Assembly (NCBI GenBank): GCA_001766965.1
Contig: MEKM01000092.1
Location: 1-7,382, forward strand
DNA from: Acidobacteria bacterium RIFCSPHIGHO2_01_FULL_67_28
GTDB lineage: Bacteria; Acidobacteriota; Terriglobia; Acidiferrales; 2-02-FULL-67-57
Direction of reading: 5' to 3'
DNA: 7,382 bases
Shown piece after piece: positions 1-5,117 of this stretch. The notes under the pieces were generated by a model. It ran no database searches. It saw only the letters and a program-made list of their open reading frames with translations, and was not told the DNA's origin. The position numbers and the translations under genes were made by a program. The number at the start of each line of letters is the position of its first letter. Positions within the stretch are counted from its first letter, which is position 1.

Positions 1-2
1 GC

Positions 3-857
3 AGCGTGATCGTGGTCGAGGCCGACACGGGCCGGGTGCTGACCATCGTCAACCAGCCGCTGGCGCTCTCGGCGGGCTTCAAGCCCTGCTCGACCATCAA
101 GCTGGCCGTGGCCCTGGGGGCGCTGGAAGAGGGCTTGATCACCGGCGACACCCTGCTGCGGGTCTCGCGCCGCGAGTCCATCAACCTCACCGAAGCCCTA
201 GCCTACTCGAACAATCCCTTCTTCGAGATCCTCGGCAAGAAGATGGGCTTTGAAAAGGTCTCCGCCTACTCCCGCTTGCTGGGCTTTGGCGAGCTGGCGG
301 GCTACCTGATCGAAGACGAATACCCCGGCTCCTTTCCCACCACGCCGCCGGCGAACGGCGGGGTGGCGCGGCTGTCGAGCTACGGCGAGGGAGTCAAGGT
401 GACCCCGCTGCAGCTGGCGGCCTTGATGGCTGCCTTCGCCAACGGCGGCAGGCTGTACTACCTGCAGTACCCGCGCTCGGACGGTGCCCCGGCCGCGTTC
501 ACGCCCCGGGTGAAGCGCCATCTGCCCATTCAGCGCTGGCTGCCGGAGCTGCGCGCCGGGATGGAAGCGGCGGTGCTGTACGGCACCGCGCGCGTCAGCG
601 CCGAAGCCGAGGAGCACATCCTGGGCAAGACCGGCACCTGCGGCGAGGAGCGGGCCAAGCTGGGCTGGTTCTCCTCCTATGGCGAGCTGCCCACGGGCGA
701 CCGCCTGGCGGTGGTGGTGCTGCTGCGGGGCGGCTCCGCGCTTAGCGGCCCCAAGGCCGCCGAAGTGGCCGGCCAGGTCTACCGCGGCTTGAGCCAGACC
801 TACCTGCTGGCCGATCAGCCGGAGACGCCCACGCTCAAGCCCGCCACCAGCAACTGA
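3..857 (+). CDS. Penicillin-binding transpeptidase-domain protein, 5'-truncated by window start
   Basis: This is the C-terminal part of a serine acyl-transferase of the penicillin-binding protein fold (family PF00905), which would act in the periplasm on peptidoglycan stem peptides. The reading frame is open to the window edge, and the V at base 6 sits inside the usual first strand of the domain ('vvveadtGrvl'). The real start therefore lies upstream and the GTG at base 6 is not a start. Numbering from base 6, the nucleophile motif STIK is at residues 29-32, SNN at 68-70 and KTGT at 208-211, followed by a WFSSYG stretch typical of PBPs. A PBP-like helix around residues 125-148 ('YGEGVKVTPLQLAALMAAF') supports the family. 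SxxK to SxN is about 39 residues, shorter than in most high-molecular-weight PBPs. Cysteines at 28 and 212 flank the catalytic motifs (see findings). The tail after about residue 265 is proline- and threonine-rich. It could instead act as a beta-lactam-binding sensor or a beta-lactamase; no class A Glu166-type motif is evident. Confidence 0.88.
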   Translation, partial: SVIVVEADTGRVLTIVNQPLALSAGFKPCSTIKLAVALGALEEGLITGDTLLRVSRRESINLTEALAYSNNPFFEILGKKMGFEKVSAYSRLLGFGELAGYLIEDEYPGSFPTTPPANGGVARLSSYGEGVKVTPLQLAALMAAFANGGRLYYLQYPRSDGAPAAFTPRVKRHLPIQRWLPELRAGMEAAVLYGTARVSAEAEEHILGKTGTCGEERAKLGWFSSYGELPTGDRLAVVVLLRGGSALSGPKAAEVAGQVYRGLSQTYLLADQPETPTLKPATSN

Positions 858-924
858 TCTTTTCCCCCTCGCCGAAACGTCTTGCCAACCCCGCGGGCGT
901 TGTGTACCTCTTAGGGGGTAGCGG

Positions 925-966
925 CGAGGAATGGGTTTTGCCCCGCGGAGCGGGGCGCATTCCTCG
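925..966 (+). other. Nested hairpin in the leader of the AsmA gene
   Basis: A perfect 9-bp outer stem (925-933 with 958-966) encloses a perfect 7-bp GC stem (940-946 with 950-956) with a GGA loop. The left internal loop is TTTT-containing and the right side has one base. It ends 25 bases before the chosen ATG at 992. No T-run follows, so it is not a standard intrinsic terminator. It may be a leader structure, an mRNA-stabilising element or a protein-binding site; which of these cannot be told from one sequence. Confidence 0.55.
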
Positions 967-991
967 TCGGTCTTGGTCGAAGAGAAATCAG

Positions 992-3900
992 ATGAGTCTC
1001 GGACGAAGAATTCTTCTGGCGCTGGCGGTGCTCGTTGTCGTGCTCGTTGTCGCGGCGGCCGTCTTTGTCTACACCTTCGACGCCAACCGCTACCGGGGCG
1101 TCATCCTGGCGCAATTGAGCGGCTCGGTGAACCGTCCCGTCGAGGCCGCCGACCTGGAGCTGCGCCTGCTGCCGCTGCGGCTGCGCCTGAACCAGGTGCG
1201 CATCCCGGAAGATCCGGCCTTTGCGGCAGAGGAGTTTGTCCGGGCGGACGCCGTGCAGTTCGACTTGAGCCTCTGGTCGCTCCTGCGGGGCGAAACCCGC
1301 GTGGAAACGCTCGAGCTCGACCGCCCCGTTGTCTATCTCCGCCAGAACGCCGCCGGCGACTGGAACGTGGCCACCTTGGCGGCCGCGCCGGAGCCGGCGG
1401 AAAAACCGGCGACGCCCCCGCCGAGCGGGGCCGGGCCCGCCGAGGCGCCCGTGCGGGATTGGCGCCTGCGGGACGGGACCATCGTCATCGAGCGCGCGGG
1501 GCAGCCGACTTTGCGGTTAACCGGCGTGGAGCTGGCAGTGGACGACTTGAGCACTACCGCGGCCTTTCCTTTTCAGTTGGCGGTGAGCTTTTCTCCCGAG
1601 AGCCGCGTGAGCGCCGACGGCCGTCTGGGCCCGCTCGACCTGGCGGCGCCCGCGCGCACGCCGGTCGACGCCAAGGTGACGATGGAGAATTTCCGCCCGG
1701 CGGCCCTGGCCACGTTGGTGGCGGTGCCGCCGGAGCTCAAGCGGCTGGGGGCGCTCGGCGGCACGGTCACGGTGCGGGCGACGCCCGAGGAGATTGTGTT
1801 GGGCGGCCGGGCCTCGCTGCTCGGCGCCCAGGCCGGCGACAACGTTGACGTGGAGTTGATGAAGGTCGCGCTGCCGCCAGACTTCAGTTGGGTCAAGCTC
1901 GACGGCACCACGGTCGCCTACCGCGGCGCCCGCGTGCGGGGAACCGGCACCGTGACGCTTGGCCCGGCGCAGACCCTCGACCTCGAGATTCAAACCTCCG
2001 ACGCGGATCTGGCGGCTTTGCAGGCGATTCCGCCCCGGCTCGGCTACAAGCTTCCGCCGCTGCCCCCGGCCACCGGCAAGCTGACCGCCGACCTCAAAGC
2101 CAGCGGGGCGCTTTCGAACCCGCTCCTCACCGGCACGGCGAGCTTCCGCGATCTGGCCGTCACGCTCGAAGGTTTTGCCCAGCCGCTTCAGGTCAAAGCG
2201 CTCGAGCTCAAGCTCGAAGCGGAGCGCATCACCGCCGCGCCCTTTGCGCTCTCGCCTGAGCCCGGCGTGAGCCTGACGCTTTCGGGGGCGGTGACGAACT
2301 ACCGCACCGAGCCCGCCATCGACGCCCGCGTCGGCGGCGGCGAGGTGCCGCTCGCGCCGCTGGTGGCGCTGGCGGAGCGGTTCGGAGTGAAACTTCTGGC
2401 GGAAGGCCAGCAGCTCACCGGCTTCGTGCAGCCCGACCTGGCCGTGAGCGGGCCGCTGGCGGAGCCCGCCCGGATGACCTACGCCGGCACGCTCAAGTTC
2501 CGCGCTCTTTCCGTGAAGATTCCCGAGCTGGCGCGGCCGGTGGAAGCGCCGGCGTTGAGCCTGCAAGTGGACCCGCAACGCCTGGTGGCGGCGCCGTTTA
2601 CGCTCTCGCCCGAGCCGGGGCTGAACCTGACCGTGGCCGCCGCGGTGGAGGACTATCGTGGCGCCGGCCGTCTGAAAGCCCGGGTGACAGGAGAGGAAGT
2701 GCCGCTCGAGCCGCTCTTGGCTCTGGCCAAGGCGTTCGGCAAGAATCCTCTGCCGGAAGGCTACCAACTCGCCGGGCGCGTGCGGCCGGCGATTGACTTG
2801 AGCGGGCCGCTGGCCGAGCCCGCCAAGATCGGCTACGAAGGCACGCTCGGCTTCCGCGACCTGGCGGTGACCGTGCCGGCGGTGCCCGAGCCCATCCGCA
2901 TCGCCGCGCTCGAGCTGGGGCTGAATCCGACGCGGCTCTCGGCCGAGCCTTTCGTCGCCCAGATTGGGCAGAAGTTGAGCGCTCGGATCGGCTTCCGCCT
3001 GGACAATTATCAAACCCGCCCGGCGGTGCAGGCGCGCGTCGAGACCGACGCCGCCGACCTGGAGGCGCTGCTGGGCCTGGCGCGGGCGCTGGGGACGGAC
3101 CCGCTGCCGGGCGGCCGCGCCACCGGACGAGTGAGCGCGGCGGTGGACGCCCGTGGCCTGCTGGGGGAGAAGGCGCCTCCGCTCGAGTTGAGCGGCCGGG
3201 CCGAGCTTGCGGGAGCTTCGGTGCAATTGGCCGCGCTGACCCAGCCGCTCGGGATCGAGCAGGCCGACGTCGAGTTCGCCCCCGACCGCCTCCAGGTCAC
3301 GAACCTGCGCCTCGCGGCTGCGGGCTCGAAAGTGCAGGGCTCGCTCGGCGTCGCCAACTTCGCGGCGCCCCGGGTGAGCTTCGAGTTCCGGGGCGACCGG
3401 CTCGACACCGACGCCCTGGCGGCGCTCTTCGGAGCGGCGCCGCCCTCGACGGCGCCCCCGGCTGCGCCGGCGAAACGGCGGCGCGTCTCCGAGCTTTTCC
3501 TGTCGCGCGTCTACGCCCAGGAAAAAACGAGCGACTGGTTCGCGCGCTTGAGCGGTCGCGGACAGCTCGAGTTCGACCAGGTCAAGCACGGGACGCTGAC
3601 GCTGGGCCCGGTGGCGGCTCCGGTCGCGATCGCCAACCAGGTCGTTACCTGCGACCCCGTTCAGTTCGGGCTCTACGAGGGCGGCGGCCGCGGCCGGCTG
3701 GTGGTGGACCTCACCGGGGACAAGCCGGCGGTGGAGTTCAACGGACTGCTGCGCAACGTGGACGCCAACAGGCTGCTGTCGGAAAACTCGGAGTCGAAGA
3801 ACCGCCTGCAGGGCCGGCTGGGCGGAACGGTGACGCTGCGCTTCCAGGGGAGCGAGCGGCCGCAGATCGTCCGCACGGCGAAAGGCCAGGGCGAGGTGAC

Positions 3901-4369
3901 GCTGGTGAACGGCCGGCTGGCGCAGCTGAACTTGAGCAAGGAGCTGGCGGCGGTGGGGCAGCTGGCCGGGTTGAGCCTCGACCAGCGGGACACCCCCATC
4001 GAAGACATGGCGAGCCAGTTCACCCTGGCCGACGGCTGGGTCCGCACCGACAACCTGACCTTGCGCTCGCCCGACTTGACCATGGTCGCCGCCGGCGGCT
4101 TCAGCCTGGAAGACGAGCTCAACTTCGAAGGCACGGCGGTTTTTTCGCCCGAGGCCAGCCAGCGCATCTCGAGCCGCAGCCCGCTCGGGGGTTTTCTGAC
4201 GGACGACCAAGGGCGGGTGGTGGTGCCGTTCCTCGTGCGCGGCACCTTCGCGGCGCCGAAAATCGTGCCCGACGCCAAGCGTTTGCTGCAGATGAAGGTC
4301 GGCGGCGGCAGCGGCGGCTTGCGGGACATCCTCGAGCGGATCCGCAAGCCCAAGGAGACGCCGAAGTGA
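992..4369 (+). CDS. AsmA-family inner-membrane-anchored periplasmic protein with tandem repeats
   Basis: The product of 1125 residues has one N-terminal membrane helix (about residues 7-28), then the typical AsmA opening ('FDANRYRGVILAQLSG', 'LEVRLLPLRL'-like amphipathic strands, 'VETLELDRPVVYLR'). The rest is a long beta-rich periplasmic body ending in an AsmA-like C-terminal domain (about 850-1100). AsmA/TamB/YhdP-type proteins of diderms are linked to phospholipid transport between membranes and to outer-membrane homeostasis; applying this here is inference from the family. Residues 371-485, 486-603 and 604-720 are tandem repeats, with a decayed fourth unit to about 817. A Pro/Ala and Arg-rich linker (about 815-845) precedes the C-terminal domain. 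I chose ATG 992 over the in-frame GTG at 902 because it puts the membrane helix right after the start and has a purine-rich GAAGAGA about 6 bases upstream; the extra 30 residues would also cover the leader hairpin. Its stop overlaps the next gene. Confidence 0.9.
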   Translation: MSLGRRILLALAVLVVVLVVAAAVFVYTFDANRYRGVILAQLSGSVNRPVEAADLELRLLPLRLRLNQVRIPEDPAFAAEEFVRADAVQFDLSLWSLLRGETRVETLELDRPVVYLRQNAAGDWNVATLAAAPEPAEKPATPPPSGAGPAEAPVRDWRLRDGTIVIERAGQPTLRLTGVELAVDDLSTTAAFPFQLAVSFSPESRVSADGRLGPLDLAAPARTPVDAKVTMENFRPAALATLVAVPPELKRLGALGGTVTVRATPEEIVLGGRASLLGAQAGDNVDVELMKVALPPDFSWVKLDGTTVAYRGARVRGTGTVTLGPAQTLDLEIQTSDADLAALQAIPPRLGYKLPPLPPATGKLTADLKASGALSNPLLTGTASFRDLAVTLEGFAQPLQVKALELKLEAERITAAPFALSPEPGVSLTLSGAVTNYRTEPAIDARVGGGEVPLAPLVALAERFGVKLLAEGQQLTGFVQPDLAVSGPLAEPARMTYAGTLKFRALSVKIPELARPVEAPALSLQVDPQRLVAAPFTLSPEPGLNLTVAAAVEDYRGAGRLKARVTGEEVPLEPLLALAKAFGKNPLPEGYQLAGRVRPAIDLSGPLAEPAKIGYEGTLGFRDLAVTVPAVPEPIRIAALELGLNPTRLSAEPFVAQIGQKLSARIGFRLDNYQTRPAVQARVETDAADLEALLGLARALGTDPLPGGRATGRVSAAVDARGLLGEKAPPLELSGRAELAGASVQLAALTQPLGIEQADVEFAPDRLQVTNLRLAAAGSKVQGSLGVANFAAPRVSFEFRGDRLDTDALAALFGAAPPSTAPPAAPAKRRRVSELFLSRVYAQEKTSDWFARLSGRGQLEFDQVKHGTLTLGPVAAPVAIANQVVTCDPVQFGLYEGGGRGRLVVDLTGDKPAVEFNGLLRNVDANRLLSENSESKNRLQGRLGGTVTLRFQGSERPQIVRTAKGQGEVTLVNGRLAQLNLSKELAAVGQLAGLSLDQRDTPIEDMASQFTLADGWVRTDNLTLRSPDLTMVAAGGFSLEDELNFEGTAVFSPEASQRISSRSPLGGFLTDDQGRVVVPFLVRGTFAAPKIVPDAKRLLQMKVGGGSGGLRDILERIRKPKETPK
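2102..3151 (+). repeat. Three tandem ~117-residue repeats within the AsmA protein
   Basis: Units start at 2102, 2447 and 2801 and are 115, 118 and 117 codons long. Each opens with SGxL(A/S)(E/N)P, then a 'GTLxFRxLxV' strand, a 'PLxIxALxLxL' strand, an 'APFxLSPEPGxxLT' strand (changed in unit 3), a 'NYxTxPAxxARV' strand, and an 'LxALAxxFGxxxLPEGxxLxGRV' helix. At DNA level the unit 2 and 3 openings are nearly identical (AGCGGGCCGCTGGC). A more diverged unit runs from 3152 to about 3440. The repeats look like stacked beta-groove modules made by internal duplication. Confidence 0.8.
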
Positions 4370-4605
4370 CCTACCTCGAAGTCCGCTACCGCTACGCCGG
4401 GCCGCTCACCGCGGCGCAATTGATGCGCCTGGGCGAGCTCCCCGGCCACTACGGCGTTTTGCGCGTTCACCTCGACGAGGCCGAGTCCACCGCCCGCATC
4501 CTCTTCGACGCTTCCCGCCTGAAGGAGAGCGAGGTAGTGCACTGGGTCCGCCGCGCGGGGATTCCTTTGACCGAGAAGGTCGCCGTCAGCCCGCCCGCCG
4601 CCTGA
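4366..4605 (+). CDS. Small HMA-like (ferredoxin-fold) protein lacking CxxC, coupled to AsmA gene
   Basis: This 79-residue protein starts with GTG, and its first four bases (GTGA) contain the AsmA stop, so translational coupling is likely and no separate Shine-Dalgarno is needed. I do not recognise a named family. The pattern of hydrophobic residues fits a beta-alpha-beta-beta-alpha-beta layout as in heavy-metal-associated (HMA) domains: strand about 3-9, helix about 14-24, strand 29-35 ('GVLRVHLD'), strand 41-48 ('STARILFD'), helix 51-64 ('LKESEVVHWVRRAG'), strand 65-71. The HMA metal site would fall around residues 11-14, where it reads AGPL with no cysteine, and the protein has no cysteine at all. 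A metal-chaperone role is therefore unlikely. A protein-binding or regulatory role tied to the AsmA protein is an inference from the overlap. No signal peptide or membrane helix is seen, so it should be cytoplasmic. GC-rich third positions match its neighbours. Confidence 0.72.
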   Translation: MTYLEVRYRYAGPLTAAQLMRLGELPGHYGVLRVHLDEAESTARILFDASRLKESEVVHWVRRAGIPLTEKVAVSPPAA

Positions 4606-4628
4606 AACGCCCGAGACAATTGGTTAGG

Positions 4629-4634
4629 GATGAT
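4629..4634 (+). promoter_or_regulatory. Possible -10 element before the structured interval
   Basis: GATGAT lies six bases before G4641, the first base of the closing stem of the predicted RNA structure. It shares the 8-mer ATGATTCT with the kinase promoter (4630-4637 and 5074-5081). I see no convincing -35 hexamer at the expected spacing, so this is weak. Confidence 0.25.
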
Positions 4635-4640
4635 TCTGGA

Positions 4641-4848
4641 GGAAGGTGGCGACCCGTGCCTTCGATGGGGGTCCGGGCCGGCTTGGGAGGGGCCGGCACG
4701 GATTGGGGTTGGCGATGCAGTTTCTTCCTAGCCTGAACCGGACTAAGGAGAGAAACAAACCAACAGCCTGGAGTCGGGTGCGGGGGTTGCGCCCGCCACG
4801 CCGACTGCCAGGCTGCTGGTTCCGCAGAGCGCGAGCCGCCACTCTTCC
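4641..4848. ncRNA. Candidate structured RNA of ~208 nt (closed four-way junction), family not recognised
   Basis: Four stems can be paired by eye. P1 is 4641-4651 with 4837-4848 (11 bp, one bulged T at 4843) and closes the interval. P2 is 4654-4660 with 4695-4701 (7 bp). P3 is 4720-4731 with 4743-4756 (12 bp, bulges at 4745 and 4750, 11-base loop). P4 is 4758-4784 with 4792-4821 (about 26 bp with one mismatch and small bulges). The strand is uncertain. The P4 mismatch (4763/4816) is A-C on + but a G-U pair on -, which favours -; a -10-like GATGAT spaced for a start at 4641 favours +. I looked for tmRNA, RNase P, SRP, 6S and common riboswitch cores and saw none. It could instead be a palindrome-rich repeat element. 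Confidence 0.45.
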
Positions 4849-4859
4849 GCTTCGTCCTT

Positions 4860-5111
4860 ATGCACGACGCCCGCCAAACTGCGCGCTTCTTCAACCGCCT
4901 GCAACGCAAGTACTTGGAGTCGCCACGGGTCTTGGCGATTTCAGAACTTCTCCCAAGACGGGAAGAGCTCGCGCTCCTTCGGGAACAACTCCCCCGGCGG
5001 ATGAGCCGGGGCGGGTGGCCCACCCTTCGCCGTTTGAAGGGTGGGGAGTTCGAGTGCTTCCGGCGCTTGTGCTATGATTCTTGCTGCCGCGCTGGTTGCC
5101 CCGCGGTGTGA
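4860..5111 (+). CDS. Doubtful small ORF (83 codons), hypothetical
   Basis: An ATG frame of 83 codons starts 12 bases after the structured interval. Its first half reads like an amphipathic basic helix protein ('ARFFNRLQRKYLESPRVLAI', 'LLPRREELALLREQL'), and about 23 of its first 26 codons end in G or C, as in the real genes nearby. Against it: no Shine-Dalgarno precedes the ATG, the second half turns into Arg/Cys-rich text, two strong hairpins (4992-5045) and the kinase -10 box lie inside it, and it ends only six bases before the kinase start. It may be a chance frame or the remnant of a gene. No family is recognised. Confidence 0.18.
   Translation: MHDARQTARFFNRLQRKYLESPRVLAISELLPRREELALLREQLPRRMSRGGWPTLRRLKGGEFECFRRLCYDSCCRAGCPAV
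4992..5011. other. 7-bp GC hairpin upstream of kinase promoter
   Basis: CCCCGGC (4992-4998) pairs perfectly with GCCGGGG (5005-5011) around a GGATGA loop. No T-run follows on either strand. It forms a tandem pair with the hairpin at 5019-5045. Confidence 0.5.
5019..5045. other. 10-bp perfect hairpin just upstream of kinase promoter
   Basis: CCCACCCTTC (5019-5028) pairs perfectly with GAAGGGTGGG (5036-5045) around a 7-base loop. It ends immediately before the zone where the -35 contact of the kinase promoter would be, so as DNA it could be an operator-like dyad. As RNA it could end or protect an upstream transcript, although it lacks a U-tract. Confidence 0.5.
5070..5078 (+). promoter_or_regulatory. 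Extended -10 promoter of the kinase gene
   Basis: TGC followed by TATGAT (5073-5078) matches an extended -10 element (5 of 6 to TATAAT). The -35 position (about 5049-5054, TTCGAG) is poor, as is common for extended -10 promoters. Transcription would start near 5085, giving a leader of about 33 bases before the ATG at 5118. Confidence 0.5.
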
Positions 5112-5117
5112 AAGCCG

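Larger units (their letters stand above)
4606..5117. other. ~510-base intergenic region between the small gene and the kinase gene
   Basis: No convincing protein gene lies here. Open frames on both strands are Arg- and Pro-rich and resemble no family I know. The left part (4641-4848) carries the four-stem structure. The right part carries a small hairpin (CGCCA/TGGCG, 4921-4937), two strong hairpins at 4992-5045, and the kinase promoter at about 5070-5078. No T-rich tract follows any hairpin on the + strand, so I call no intrinsic terminator for the upstream operon. Confidence 0.7.

Noticed and set aside
902..991. Longer AsmA start at GTG 902
   Set aside because: It adds 30 residues before the membrane helix, overlaps the leader hairpin and has no ribosome binding site; ATG 992 fits better.
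3470..3530. Possible internal signal-peptide-like segment (RRRVSELFLSRVYAQE) in the AsmA protein
   Set aside because: The basic and AQ-like ends suggest a cleavage site, but the core is not hydrophobic enough; it reads as an inter-domain linker.
1517..4210. 897-codon open frame on the minus strand inside the AsmA gene
   Set aside because: It is Arg/Gln/His/Gly-rich text with no family resemblance and mirrors the GC-rich codon bias of the real gene on the other strand, which has clear AsmA domains.
4710..4750. GGCGATG followed by CTAAGGAG, reminiscent of the fluoride riboswitch
   Set aside because: The CGCC that must pair with the GGCG directly after the first loop is missing, and the downstream gene is not a fluoride exporter.
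4586..5023. 145-codon minus-strand frame in the intergenic region
   Set aside because: Arg/Ser/Pro-rich and overlaps the end of the small gene; no start signal or family resemblance.
5046..5062. AGTTCGAGTGCTTCC, resembling a tRNA T-loop
   Set aside because: The flanking bases do not form the 5-bp T stem and no acceptor or anticodon arm is found around it.
4646..5077. 143-codon + frame over the structured interval, preceded by GGAGGAA
   Set aside because: The Shine-Dalgarno-like run is almost touching the GTG, the product is Arg/Pro-rich without recognisable features, and the frame runs through all four stems.
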